A DNA stretch of 64,000 nt from Holophagaceae bacterium (GCA_021286765.1 JAJTBS010000001.1:248001-312000), one strand, 5' to 3'; shown: positions 1 through 8,262, counted from the stretch's first letter. Numbers and translations: made by a program. The notes: generated by a model from the letters alone, not told the origin.

Positions 1-1
1 C

Positions 2-256
2 GCCACCGGCGCGAAGATCGTGCTGGAGCCCACCTGCGTCGGCTGCAAGGTGTGCACCATCGCCTGCCCCTTCGGCACCATCAACTACGTGGCCCAGACG
101 GGCAAGGTGCAGAAGTGCGACCTCTGCGACGGCGCGCCAGCCTGCGCCAAGGCCTGCCCCACGGCGGCCATCACCTATGTGGACTCCGATTGGACGGGCC
201 TCGACAAGATGCGCCAGTGGGCGGGCAAGACCGACACCAACCAAGCGACGGCGTGA
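2..256 (+). CDS. 4Fe-4S dicluster ferredoxin, C-terminal part (cut by window start)
   Basis: Only the C-terminal 84 residues are inside the window; the frame is open to the first bases, so the true start lies upstream. Two cysteine motifs are visible: CVGCKVCTIACP and CDLCDG followed by CAKACPT. This is the CX2CX2CX3CP pattern of paired [4Fe-4S] clusters. Proteins of this type pass electrons between a catalytic oxidoreductase and a carrier. The stop lies 12 bases before the AOR start, with a good ribosome site (AGGAG) between them, so it is most likely the electron-transfer subunit of that AOR. More clusters could lie in the missing N-terminal part. Confidence 0.9.
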   Translation, partial: ATGAKIVLEPTCVGCKVCTIACPFGTINYVAQTGKVQKCDLCDGAPACAKACPTAAITYVDSDWTGLDKMRQWAGKTDTNQATA

Positions 257-268
257 GGAGAGACTGCC

Positions 269-2119
269 ATGGCATGGACCAAGAACGTTCTCCGCGTGAA
301 CCTTGAAACCGGCTCCTGCACCACGGAGCCCCTGAACATGACCTGGGCCCACGACTACCTGGGCCAGCGGGGCCTCGCCACCAAATACCTGGTGTCCGAG
401 ATCGATCCCAAGGTCGAGCCGCTTTCCCCCAAGAACAAGCTGATCTTCGTGACGGGCCCCCTCACGGGCACCATGGCCGCCACGGGTGGCCGCTACTCCG
501 TGGTGACCAAGGGGCCGCTCACCGGCGCCATCGCCTGCTCCAACTCTGGCGGCTACTTCGGCGCGGAGCTGAAGTTCGCGGGTTGGGACATGGTGATCTT
601 CGAGGGGACCTCGCCGAAGCCTGTCTACCTGCTGATCACGGACGGGAAGGCCGAGCTGGTGGATGCCTCCCACCTGTGGGGCAGGACCGTCTGGGAGACC
701 GAGGAGGCCATCAAGAAACAGCACCAGGATCCCCAGATCCGCGTGGCCGCCATCGGCCGGGCCGGCGAGAATGGCGTGCTCTACGCCGCCATCGTGAACG
801 ACCTGCACCGGGCCGCCGGGCGTTCTGGCGTGGGCGCGGTCATGGGTTCGAAGAACCTCAAGGCCGTGGCCGTGCGGGGCACCCGCACGGACGCCTACCA
901 GGTCGCGGATCCCGACGCCTTCTTCACGGCTGTCGATGCGGGCAAGAAGGTGCTGGCCGGCAACGGGGTGACGGGCCAGGGTCTTCCCACCTACGGCACC
1001 CAGGTGCTGATGAACGTCATCAACGAGCTGGGGGCGCTGCCCACCCGCAACCACCGTGACGTGCAATTCGAGGGGGCCATGGCCATCGGGGGCGAGGCCA
1101 TGCACGAGAAGCGGCCCACGGACGGCAAGGCCAACCTGGTCACCAATGGCGCCTGCTTCGGCTGCACCATCGCCTGCGGCCGTATCTCCCGCATGGATCC
1201 CGGCCACTTCAGCGTCAAGGACAAGCCCCAGTACCACGGCGCCTCCGGCGGCGTGGAGTACGAGGCGGCTTGGGCCCTGGGTGCCGCCAACGGCGTCTCC
1301 GACCTGGAAGCGCTCACCTACGCCAACTTCCTCTGCAATGAGGACGGCTTTGATCCCATCTCTTTCGGCGCCACGGTCGGCGCGGCCATGGAGCTCTACG
1401 ACCTGGGCATCCTCACCAAGGAGATCGTCGGGTTCGAGATCCCCTTCGGCTCCACCGAGGGCATGGTCAAGCTGGCCGAACTGACCGCCAAAGGCGAGGG
1501 CTTCGGCAGGGAGATCGGTCAGGGCTCCAAGCGCCTCTGCGCCAAGTACGGGAAACCCGAGCTCTCCATGACCGTCAAAGGCCAGGAGTTCCCGGCCTAC
1601 GATGGTCGCGGCCTCCAGGGCATGGGCCTGGCCTACGCCACCAGCAACCGCGGCGCCTGCCACTTGCGGGGCTACATGGTGTCACCCGAAGTGCTGGGTA
1701 TCCCCGTGAAGATGGAGCCCCAGGCCACCGAGGGGAAACCCGCCATGCTGAAGGCTTTCCAGGATCTCACCGCCGTGGTGGATTCCAGCGGCCTCTGCCT
1801 CTTCACCACCTTCGCCTGGGGCCTGCAGGACATCCAGCCCCAGCTCCAGGCCGCCTGCGAGGGGGACTGGTCCGAGGAGCGCCTGCTCCTCATCGGCGAA
1901 CGCATCTGGAACATGGAGCGGGAGTTCAACCTCGCGGCCGGCCTCACGGGCAAGGATGACAACCTGCCGCCGCGCTTGCTGAAGGAAGCTGCCCAGACCG
2001 GCCCTCAGAAGGGCGCCGTGTCGAAGCTCGACGTCATGCTGCCCGAGTATTACCGGGTGCGCGGCTGGACGTCGGAAGGCGTGCCTACGGACGAAACGCG
2101 CGTGCGCCTCGGCGGCTGA
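269..2119 (+). CDS. Aldehyde ferredoxin oxidoreductase family protein
   Basis: A 616-residue protein of normal AOR length. AOR enzymes oxidise aldehydes, or run the reverse reaction, using a tungsten or molybdenum bis-pterin cofactor and one [4Fe-4S] cluster in the cytoplasm. The N-terminal domain has the family run TGPLTGTMAATGGRYSVVTK and, near residue 190, RSGVGAVMGSKNLKAVAVRG. The cluster ligands are visible as CFGCTIAC (Cys296, 299, 303), with a fourth Cys at about 510 in SSGLCLF. The ATG start is preceded by AGGAG at the expected distance. The ferredoxin upstream and the oxidoreductase and MoaD-like genes downstream make a complete module. The natural aldehyde substrate cannot be read from sequence. 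Confidence 0.95.
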   Translation: MAWTKNVLRVNLETGSCTTEPLNMTWAHDYLGQRGLATKYLVSEIDPKVEPLSPKNKLIFVTGPLTGTMAATGGRYSVVTKGPLTGAIACSNSGGYFGAELKFAGWDMVIFEGTSPKPVYLLITDGKAELVDASHLWGRTVWETEEAIKKQHQDPQIRVAAIGRAGENGVLYAAIVNDLHRAAGRSGVGAVMGSKNLKAVAVRGTRTDAYQVADPDAFFTAVDAGKKVLAGNGVTGQGLPTYGTQVLMNVINELGALPTRNHRDVQFEGAMAIGGEAMHEKRPTDGKANLVTNGACFGCTIACGRISRMDPGHFSVKDKPQYHGASGGVEYEAAWALGAANGVSDLEALTYANFLCNEDGFDPISFGATVGAAMELYDLGILTKEIVGFEIPFGSTEGMVKLAELTAKGEGFGREIGQGSKRLCAKYGKPELSMTVKGQEFPAYDGRGLQGMGLAYATSNRGACHLRGYMVSPEVLGIPVKMEPQATEGKPAMLKAFQDLTAVVDSSGLCLFTTFAWGLQDIQPQLQAACEGDWSEERLLLIGERIWNMEREFNLAAGLTGKDDNLPPRLLKEAAQTGPQKGAVSKLDVMLPEYYRVRGWTSEGVPTDETRVRLGG

Positions 2120-2129
2120 ATCGGGGCCT

Positions 2130-3374
2130 GTGATGCGACACCTCATCATCGGAAGCGGGCCCGCCGGGGTGGTCGCGGCGGAGACCCTGCGCAAAGCAGA
2201 CCCCGCAGCCGAGATCACGATGCTCTGCGGCGAGGCCGGGCCACCCTATTCGCGCATGGCCATCCCCTACCTGCTGCGGGGGGACATTCCCGAAGCGGGA
2301 ACCCACCTGCGGAAGGATGCGGATCACTACGCGCGCCTGCGCATCCAGCTGGTGCAGGCCAGCGCGAAGGCCGTGGATGCAGTGGCCCGCAAGGTGGACA
2401 TCGGCGGCCGGAGCCTGCCCTATGACCGGCTGCTCATCGCCACGGGCTCCCGGCCCAGCCGGGAGCAGATCCCCGGCATCGACCTGCCGGGCGTCCAGGC
2501 CTGCTGGACCATCGCCGATGCCCGGGCCCTCCTCGCCCAGGCCCGGCCTGGCACCCGCATCGTGCAGATGGGCGCCGGCTTCGTGGGCTGCATCATCATG
2601 GAGGGCCTGCTGTCGCGCGGCGTGGACCTCACGATCCTCGTCCGCAGCGGCTACATGGTGCGTCGCATGATGGATGCCACCGCCAGCGGCCTGCTGCGCT
2701 CCTGGTGCGAGGCCAAAGGGGTGAAGATCCTCACCCACACGCAGCCCACGGGCCTCACCTCAGAAGGGGGCGTCCTCCAGGTGGCCCTGGCGAATGGGCG
2801 TGTCCTTCCCGCGGACATTTACCTCAGCGCCGTGGGCGTGGATCCGAACCTCGACTTCCTGGAGGGCAGCGGCATCGCCCTGGGCCAGGGCATCCTGGTG
2901 GATGCGAACCTGCAGAGCAATGTGCCCGGCATCTACGCGGCGGGCGACGTCGCCGAGGCCACGGATTGCCTCACGGGCAAGCGCCAGCTCAATGCCATCC
3001 AGCCCAACGCCGTGGAGCAGGGCCGCATCGCGGCGCTGAACATGGCCGGGCGGCCGACCCGTTTCAAGGGCAGCTTCGTGTTCAACGTGCTCACCACCCT
3101 GGGCCTGGTCTCCTCGTCCTTCGGGGAGTGGCAGGGCGTGCCCGGCGGCGAATCCACCGAAGTGCTGGACCCGGCCCACTACCGCTACCTCAACCTGCAG
3201 TTCGAGGGGGACCGCCTGGTGGGCGCGAACACGGTCGGCTTCACGGACCACGTGGGCGCCCTGCGTGGCCTCATCGAGGGCCGGATGCGCCTGGGCGTCT
3301 GGAAACAGCGCCTGATGGCGGATCCCACCCAGGTCATGCAGGCCTACCTGGCTGCAGCGCACAGCCTAGTCTGA
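2130..3374 (+). CDS. FAD-dependent NAD(P)H oxidoreductase (pyridine nucleotide-disulfide family)
   Basis: A 414-residue two-dinucleotide-binding flavoprotein. The FAD site GSGPAGVVAAE is at the N-terminus. ATGSRP lies near residue 108. A second Rossmann motif, GAGFVGCIIME, lies near residue 148, and the FAD-binding AAGDVAE is near residue 270. It resembles NADH:rubredoxin or nitrite-reductase-type reductases. It starts at GTG 2130 or ATG 2133, ten bases after the AOR stop. In this operon it probably links AOR and ferredoxin electrons to NAD(P)H, which is inference from context. No redox-active CxxC disulfide is visible, so it is not a lipoamide or glutathione reductase. Confidence 0.9.
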   Translation: MMRHLIIGSGPAGVVAAETLRKADPAAEITMLCGEAGPPYSRMAIPYLLRGDIPEAGTHLRKDADHYARLRIQLVQASAKAVDAVARKVDIGGRSLPYDRLLIATGSRPSREQIPGIDLPGVQACWTIADARALLAQARPGTRIVQMGAGFVGCIIMEGLLSRGVDLTILVRSGYMVRRMMDATASGLLRSWCEAKGVKILTHTQPTGLTSEGGVLQVALANGRVLPADIYLSAVGVDPNLDFLEGSGIALGQGILVDANLQSNVPGIYAAGDVAEATDCLTGKRQLNAIQPNAVEQGRIAALNMAGRPTRFKGSFVFNVLTTLGLVSSSFGEWQGVPGGESTEVLDPAHYRYLNLQFEGDRLVGANTVGFTDHVGALRGLIEGRMRLGVWKQRLMADPTQVMQAYLAAAHSLV

Positions 3375-3393
3375 AAGCATGAGCACGCAGAAG

Positions 3394-3504
3394 AAGCGAA
3401 GGGCCATCGCTGCGAAGCCGGAACTCGCAGGGGCGGGCACTGGGTGCCGAGTGAGCCCGAAGCAGGAGCGAAGGGCCACTTTGGCGAAGCCAAAGCCCGC
3501 AGGG
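3394..3504 (+). repeat. Two-copy imperfect direct repeat between oxidoreductase and MoaD-like gene
   Basis: Two related units, about 3394-3432 and 3466-3504, lie 72 bases apart. Both contain GCGAAGGGCCA, then GCGAAGCC, then CGCAGGG. The region lies between the oxidoreductase stop and the likely GTG start of the next gene. It is open in the frame of that gene but codes only for a low-complexity Ala/Lys/Arg string. I read it as a non-coding, possibly dispersed, repeat. Confidence 0.5.
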
Positions 3505-3524
3505 CGCGGCGCAGGAGGCGACGC

Positions 3525-3779
3525 GTGAAGATCTCCCTCAAGCTCTTCGCCTCGCTGGCCGTCCACCTCCCGGCCGAAGTTCGATCACGCCACCGCCTCG
3601 AGCTCGACGTGGCGCCGGGTGCCACCGTGCTGGACGTGATCCAGGATCAGGGCATCCCGGCGGCCCAGTGCGCCATCGTGCTGGTGGATGGCGTGTGGGT
3701 GGCGCAGGCGGACCGGGCCACGCGTGAACTGGCGGAGGGTGAGATCCTGGCCATCTGGCCGCCCGTGGCGGGAGGGTAG
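3525..3779 (+). CDS. MoaD/ThiS-family small sulfur-carrier-like protein
   Basis: An 84-residue protein beginning VKISLKLFASL and ending in PPVAGG. The beta-grasp fold with a C-terminal Gly-Gly is the hallmark of MoaD/ThiS sulfur carriers, whose terminal glycine is activated and thiolated for pterin cofactor synthesis. The GTG start at 3525 is chosen because AGGAGG sits at 3513-3518, six bases upstream. The longer open frame from 3444 runs through repeat sequence and would add an atypical Arg-rich tail. AOR operons often carry such a MoaD, so a role in building the tungsten or molybdenum pterin of the neighbouring AOR is likely. Confidence 0.85.
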   Translation: MKISLKLFASLAVHLPAEVRSRHRLELDVAPGATVLDVIQDQGIPAAQCAIVLVDGVWVAQADRATRELAEGEILAIWPPVAGG

Positions 3780-3782
3780 GGC

Positions 3783-4064
3783 ATGCACCTGGTCCTGGAG
3801 ATGAGCCTCAGCCGGGAGGACTTCCTCCGGTTGCTGCCCGGAGCCGTGGGTCTGGCCGAAATCCATGAGGAAGATGGCCTCTTCAGCGCCTCCGAAGGCG
3901 CACGGCGCTGGAGCATCCGGCTGTCGCCCCTCGCTCATCGCCGTCTGGGCAGCGTGGTGCTGCCCCGCCAGGCCGTGGAGATCAGCCTTGAGGGGTACTC
4001 GGAGGCTGATGCCGCAGGCTTCCTGGAGCGTTTCCACCGGGGCTTCCAGCGGGGAGGCGGCTAG
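3783..4064 (+). CDS. Small conserved-looking protein of the AOR operon, function unknown
   Basis: A 93-residue soluble protein starting three bases after the MoaD-like stop, so it is almost certainly co-transcribed. No family motif is recognised. It has an amphipathic N-terminus (MSLSREDFLRLLPGAVG), a central strand-rich part and a C-terminus rich in Phe, Arg and Gly. It has no Cys, signal peptide or membrane segment. Its place at the end of the AOR operon suggests a cofactor-insertion or accessory role, but that is guesswork. Confidence 0.65.
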   Translation: MHLVLEMSLSREDFLRLLPGAVGLAEIHEEDGLFSASEGARRWSIRLSPLAHRRLGSVVLPRQAVEISLEGYSEADAAGFLERFHRGFQRGGG

Positions 4065-4103
4065 ATCCGACTTCTCCCGAGGATGGATGGCACGACCGTC
4101 CCG

Positions 4104-4109
4104 TATAAT
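4104..4109 (+). promoter_or_regulatory. Perfect -10 box (TATAAT) immediately before the transporter start
   Basis: TATAAT ends six bases before ATG 4116. Transcription would begin at or very near that ATG, giving a leaderless or nearly leaderless message. No convincing -35 is seen 16-18 bases upstream. The box lies inside the codons of the alternative longer start (ATG 4083). Confidence 0.45.
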
Positions 4110-4115
4110 CGCCAA

Positions 4116-5591
4116 ATGTCGACCCAGCGCCCTTCCGGAATCCTCCGCACCTTCCCGCCCGTCTTCTGGCTGGCCAACGTCATGGAGCTCTTCGAGCGGG
4201 CGGCCTACTACGGCCTCAACTCGGTGCTGGCCGTCTACCTCACGAACAAGATCTCCGAGGGTGGCCTGGGCTTCACGGAGCAGTCCGTGGGCTTCCTGCA
4301 GAGCCTCATCTACGCCTTCACCTATGTGATCCCCATCGCCGGTGGCGCCCTGGCGGACCGCTATGGCTACCGGCGCATGCTGCTCTTCGCCTTCTCGATC
4401 CTCTCGGCGGGCTACTTCGTGGCGGGCAGCGTCACGGCCTACGGCGCGGTGTTCGCGGCCCTGCTCTTCATGGCCACCGGCGCGGGGCTCTTCAAGCCCA
4501 TCATCTCGGGCACCCTGGCCCGCACCACCACCGAGGAGAACTCGGGGTTCGGCTTCGGCATCTACTACTGGATGATCAACATCGGGGCCTTCCTGGCGCC
4601 CCTCGCCGTGAGTGTCCTGAAGGGCTTCTCCTGGCGCTACGTCTTCATCGCCTCGGCCCTCTACTGCGCGGCCATGCTGCTGCCCACGGTGTTCCTGTTC
4701 AAGGATCCGCCCAAGCCCGAAAACACCAAGAGCCTGCGCGAAGTCGCCCACGGCGCGGCCATGGTGCTGGGCGACGCGCGCTTCATGCTGATGATCGTGG
4801 TCTATTCCGGCTTCTGGATCCTCTACTTCCAGAATTTCGGATCGGTGCTCTGGTACCTCCGCGACTTCGTGGACGCCACGCCCGTGAACCGGCTCTTCGC
4901 CTCCATCGGCATCCCCCTGAAGTTCGACGCCGAGCACGTCACGGTGGTCAACGGCGGGACCATCATCCTTCTGCAGGTTCTCGTCAGCCGCATCGTCAAG
5001 AACATCCGACCCCTTCCGACCATGGTCTCGGGCATCGTCATCGGCACCCTGGGCTTCCTCTGCCTAGCCGCCTCCACCAATGTGTGGATCTTCATCCTCG
5101 GCATCTCGGTCTTCTCCATCGGTGAGATGACGGCCCACCCGAAGTACTACAGCTATGTGGGCCTGGTGGCCCCGGCTGACAAGAAAGCCGTCTACATGGG
5201 CTACGCCTTCCTCTATGGCGTCATCGGCAGCCTCATCGGCTCCAGCCTGGGCGGCATGCTCTACGGCTCCATGCTGAAGCCCATGGTGGGTCAGCCCGGC
5301 GCGGCGGCCGCCGCCCGCACCTTCTGGCTGCTCTTCGTGGCGCTGAATGGGGTGGCCGCCATCGGCCTCATCTTCTATGACCGGATCTTTGCCGAGGACA
5401 CGCCGGCGACCAACGAGAAGGCCCGGAAGATCATGCTCGCCATCTACGCGCTGCTGCTCGTGGCGGGTCTGCTCTTCGTCCGCTCGGCGCTCTTCGGCGG
5501 AGCCGAGATCTCCTACAAGACCATGGTCCAGGCGGTGATCATGCTGCTCCTCGGCGCGGGGGGCGCGGCGGTGAGCCTTCGCCGGCGCTGA
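4116..5591 (+). CDS. POT/MFS-family proton-coupled transporter
   Basis: A 491-residue integral membrane protein (502 if started at ATG 4083) with about 12-14 hydrophobic segments. The N-terminal stretch FWLANVMELFERAAYYGLNS carries the ExxERxxYYG signature of proton-dependent oligopeptide transporters. GALADRYGYRRMLLFAFS is the MFS loop 2-3 motif, and GLFKPIISGTLA matches the POT pattern GxGxxKP. These carriers import di- and tripeptides, or related solutes, with protons. Start 4116 is preferred because the upstream ATG would put a TATAAT box inside the gene. It is transcribed separately from the AOR operon. Confidence 0.9.
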   Translation: MSTQRPSGILRTFPPVFWLANVMELFERAAYYGLNSVLAVYLTNKISEGGLGFTEQSVGFLQSLIYAFTYVIPIAGGALADRYGYRRMLLFAFSILSAGYFVAGSVTAYGAVFAALLFMATGAGLFKPIISGTLARTTTEENSGFGFGIYYWMINIGAFLAPLAVSVLKGFSWRYVFIASALYCAAMLLPTVFLFKDPPKPENTKSLREVAHGAAMVLGDARFMLMIVVYSGFWILYFQNFGSVLWYLRDFVDATPVNRLFASIGIPLKFDAEHVTVVNGGTIILLQVLVSRIVKNIRPLPTMVSGIVIGTLGFLCLAASTNVWIFILGISVFSIGEMTAHPKYYSYVGLVAPADKKAVYMGYAFLYGVIGSLIGSSLGGMLYGSMLKPMVGQPGAAAAARTFWLLFVALNGVAAIGLIFYDRIFAEDTPATNEKARKIMLAIYALLLVAGLLFVRSALFGGAEISYKTMVQAVIMLLLGAGGAAVSLRRR

Positions 5592-5682
5592 GTTGACCAC
5601 GCGGATCATAGGCACAAAAAATAAAACAAATGTCTTAAATTTCTTATCGCACTACCTGGAAATGGGGGCATGATGGGCTCCC
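5592..5682 (+). promoter_or_regulatory. AT-rich leader between transporter and SET-domain gene
   Basis: This 91-base gap holds an A/T-rich tract at about 5619-5647, unlike the rest of the window. TTGACC at 5593 could be a -35 element, but no -10 with good spacing is clear. It is the probable promoter region for the SET-domain gene. No obvious ribosome site precedes ATG 5683. Confidence 0.3.
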
Positions 5683-6231
5683 ATGAGCCCTGGCAACCCC
5701 CTCTCCATCAAGATCTCCGATTGGCCCGAACGGGACCTGGTCCGGGTCCAGGCCTCGGCCATCCACGGGACCGGGGCCTTCGCCAAGGGCCCGATCTCCC
5801 GCGGCACCCGGATCATCGAGTACAAGGGGCAGAGATGCTGCAAGGCGGACCTGCTGGCGGCGGCGGAGCGGGGCGAACGGCAGCTCACCTATGTGCTGAA
5901 CCTGGATGAGGAACTTGCCATCGATGGCGCCGTGGCGGGCAATGAGGCCCGGTTCCTGAATCACAGCTGCGCCCCCAACTGCGAGGTGATCATCTTCGGC
6001 GGGATGCCGCACCTCTATGCCCTACAGGACATCCTCGAAGGGGCTGAGCTGACCTTCGACTACCAACTGCAGTCACCCACAGGCCGCCGCCTCTCCCGGG
6101 CCCTGAGCCGCGAGCTCTTCCCCTGCCACTGCGGGGCGCAGGCCTGCCGGGGAACCCTGGTGGCCCTTCGTGGGCGGCCCGCCCGGGCCACTCCCCGGCG
6201 CCCTGCGCCATCTGTTGCGCCGCAGCCTTGA
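5683..6231 (+). CDS. SET-domain protein (putative lysine methyltransferase)
   Basis: A 182-residue protein that is almost entirely a SET domain. The N-terminal strand has GTGAFAKGPISRGTRIIEY. The AdoMet/catalytic motif FLNHSCAPNCE and the core motif ELTFDY follow. A post-SET-like cysteine cluster, CHCGAQACRGTL, lies near residue 147 and could bind zinc with the Cys of NHSC. SET proteins methylate lysine side chains using AdoMet. In bacteria the targets are mostly unknown. The C-terminal tail is Arg/Pro/Ala-rich and likely disordered. It is a single-gene unit and its substrate is not inferable. Confidence 0.9.
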   Translation: MSPGNPLSIKISDWPERDLVRVQASAIHGTGAFAKGPISRGTRIIEYKGQRCCKADLLAAAERGERQLTYVLNLDEELAIDGAVAGNEARFLNHSCAPNCEVIIFGGMPHLYALQDILEGAELTFDYQLQSPTGRRLSRALSRELFPCHCGAQACRGTLVALRGRPARATPRRPAPSVAPQP

Positions 6232-6260
6232 ATTCATCCCACCTCTCATAAGGAGACACC

Positions 6261-6785
6261 ATGACTCGCAAACCAAGCACGGCCACCCTGTTCTCGGCCG
6301 GGATGCTCCTCGCCACCGGGGCGGCGGCCCAGGCTCCCAAGGCCGCCGCCCCCGCCACCAATGCGCCTGCCGCCCCTGCGGCGGCCCCGATGCCCGCCTC
6401 CCCTCCCGCAGCCGGCCGCAGCGTGGACTACCACATCAAGTTCGCCAACACCTTCATCAAGTGGCAGGCCAGCCTTGCCGTGGCGGGCATGCTGAACGGC
6501 AGCCCAGTGTTCAAGACTCCCCAAGGCGAGTTCTTTCAGGTGGAGCCCAACACCGGTGACCTGAAGTGGATGAGCCCCGAGTCCCTGGGTTACATCAAGA
6601 TGGCCGAGGGCCGGGTCTCCTTGACGGGGGCCCGGTCCACCAGCTTCATCAAGTTCGATGGCATCAAGGGCGAGAGCAAGGTCTCGGTCCTGGGCGTAGA
6701 CGCCCATGGTCACGTGCTCCAGCAGAACAGCCGGGGCGAACGGTTCTACCTCTCCCCTGCAGGCGACATGGTGTTCGTGAAGTAG
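6261..6785 (+). CDS. Secreted protein with Ala/Pro-rich linker, function unknown
   Basis: A 174-residue protein. Residues 1-24 look like a signal peptide (MTRKPSTATLFSAGMLLATG, cleavage near AAAQA). They are followed by an Ala/Pro-rich low-complexity linker to about residue 50. The remaining globular part starts near VDYHIKFANTFIKW and has alternating strands, with no Cys and no known motif. A strong ribosome site (AAGGAG) lies just upstream. It is probably periplasmic or surface-exposed. Confidence 0.7.
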   Translation: MTRKPSTATLFSAGMLLATGAAAQAPKAAAPATNAPAAPAAAPMPASPPAAGRSVDYHIKFANTFIKWQASLAVAGMLNGSPVFKTPQGEFFQVEPNTGDLKWMSPESLGYIKMAEGRVSLTGARSTSFIKFDGIKGESKVSVLGVDAHGHVLQQNSRGERFYLSPAGDMVFVK

Positions 6786-6810
6786 CTGCCGGCCAGGACC
6801 TTCCGCTCCT

Positions 6811-7509
6811 TCAGGGCTGTCTGAAGCTCTGGGAGCGGTCGGTGCGCCGGGCCTGGATGAACCGGTGGGTGGGCTCGAGATCGGTATCCGGGCGCGGGTG
6901 CAGCACCACGCCCAGGCGCGTGGGATAGTCCTGGCCCTCGAGGTAGGTGAGGTGCAGCACCTCGCCTGGGCAGCGCAGGACGGCGCCATCCGGCAGCTCC
7001 GCGTCGATGTCCACCTGGGCGTGCAGGTCCACCAGCAGGGGCTCGTTCAGGGCCAGCCCCACGCCGGTTTCCGTGAGGTTGACCAGGAGGGCCTCCAGCT
7101 GCCGCCCAGCCAAGCCCACCCGAACCCTAAGCGGCGTCTGGTCGGGGCCGGCCACACGGACATCACGGCGGCGGTGGAGGCGGGCCGACTCGTGGGGCCA
7201 CTCCAGCTGCAGGAGGTTACCCCCGGCCTCATCCTGGGCCGAGGGGAGCAGGACCGACTCCAGGGTCAGCACCTCCTCGCCGAGCAGGATGGTCAGGGTC
7301 ACGGGCGTCCCCTCCGCGGGGACGGAATCCCGGGCGTGGAGGCCCGCCAGCTCCAGGGCCGAACCCGGGCGGAAGCCATGGATCCGCAGGTCGCCGAGCA
7401 GGCGTGCATTGGCAGCCTGGAGGCGGAGGCTCGCCACGGCTCTGGTGAGGCGCGCCTGATGCAGGAACTGCTCCAGGACAGGTGCGGACAGAAGCGATGC
7501 ATGGCCCAT
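6811..7509 (-). CDS. PilZ-domain protein (putative c-di-GMP receptor)
   Basis: A 232-residue cytoplasmic protein. The middle contains the PilZ signature HRRRDVRV followed by NLTETGVGLAL, which correspond to the RxxxR and D/NxSxxG motifs that bind cyclic di-GMP. Asp is replaced by Asn in the second motif, which other PilZ proteins tolerate. The preceding part has a YcgR-N-like strand pattern. It begins 12 bases after the metallophosphoesterase stop and is likely the last gene of that operon. Confidence 0.75.
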   Translation of the reverse strand: MGHASLLSAPVLEQFLHQARLTRAVASLRLQAANARLLGDLRIHGFRPGSALELAGLHARDSVPAEGTPVTLTILLGEEVLTLESVLLPSAQDEAGGNLLQLEWPHESARLHRRRDVRVAGPDQTPLRVRVGLAGRQLEALLVNLTETGVGLALNEPLLVDLHAQVDIDAELPDGAVLRCPGEVLHLTYLEGQDYPTRLGVVLHPRPDTDLEPTHRFIQARRTDRSQSFRQP

Positions 7510-7521
7510 GGGTCTTGCCTT

Positions 7522-8262
7522 TCAAATGCCTTGGCTCAGCCGGTCCGCCAGGTTGCGGTGCAGTCCGGCGGCTTGGATGGCCTTGGTCGCGCCCTTCACG
7601 TCGTAGTCCAGGCGGTGCAGCCTCAGGCAGCGGCGCTTGGGGTTGTAGGTCATGAAGGACGCGCGCGGATCCCGGTCCCGGGGCTGGCCCACCGAACCCG
7701 GGTTCACCAGATACCGGCAGTGCGGCTGCAGTTGGAACCACTCCCCGGGCTGGAGGCAGATCCAGTTCAGCTGGCCCCGGGCTTCATCCAGCTCAAAGCA
7801 GCCGGGCAGGTGCGTGTGGCCGAAGAAGCACAGCTGACCCTCGAAGGCGTCGAAGGCCTGGCTGATCTCGCGCATGTGGAGGAGGTAGGCGTCCTCGTCC
7901 ATGGGGGAGCCATGCGAAATCTGGTAGTCCTCGCCCACCCAGAGCGGCCCCACCGGCAGGTCCGCCAGGAAGCGCCAGTTGTCCTGGCGCAGGCGGTCCC
8001 GGGTCCAGTCCGCCGCCTGCCGGGCCGGCAGGCTGAAGGAGCCGTCCGGCTCCAGTCCCGCGCAGACCTTGTCGTGGTTGCCGCGCACCATGTACCGCGG
8101 CCGCCACTCCTTCACCTTGTCCAGCAGCTGGTTGGGATTGGCCCCATAGCCCACGAGGTCGCCCAGCATCACGAACCGGTGGATGGCCCGCCGCCGCGCG
8201 AAGCGCAGCACGGCTCGGAGGGCGTGCAGGTTCGAATGCAGATCGGAGAGGATCAGGTCCAA
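7522..8262 (-). CDS. Metallophosphoesterase (calcineurin-like, YfcE/MJ0936-type)
   Basis: A 246-residue enzyme with the binuclear metal motifs in order: LILSDLHSN (DxH), MLGDLVGYG (GDxxxxG), RGNHDK (GNHD), then ISHGSP and FFGHTHLP (GHTH). It hydrolyses phosphodiesters or phosphomonoesters; the substrate is unknown. The TTG start at 8262 is chosen because the metal motif begins five residues later and the upstream fusion gene ends at 8283. An open frame continues into that gene but reads as an Arg/Gly/Pro-rich shadow. It sits between the ThiE-AroK fusion and a PilZ gene. Confidence 0.85.
   Translation of the reverse strand: MDLILSDLHSNLHALRAVLRFARRRAIHRFVMLGDLVGYGANPNQLLDKVKEWRPRYMVRGNHDKVCAGLEPDGSFSLPARQAADWTRDRLRQDNWRFLADLPVGPLWVGEDYQISHGSPMDEDAYLLHMREISQAFDAFEGQLCFFGHTHLPGCFELDEARGQLNWICLQPGEWFQLQPHCRYLVNPGSVGQPRDRDPRASFMTYNPKRRCLRLHRLDYDVKGATKAIQAAGLHRNLADRLSQGI

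Noticed and set aside
3585-4937. Long minus-strand open frame rich in His, Gly and Glu
   Set aside because: It overlaps the MoaD-like, small unknown and POT genes on the plus strand; its composition is that of an antisense shadow in GC-rich DNA and it has no motif.
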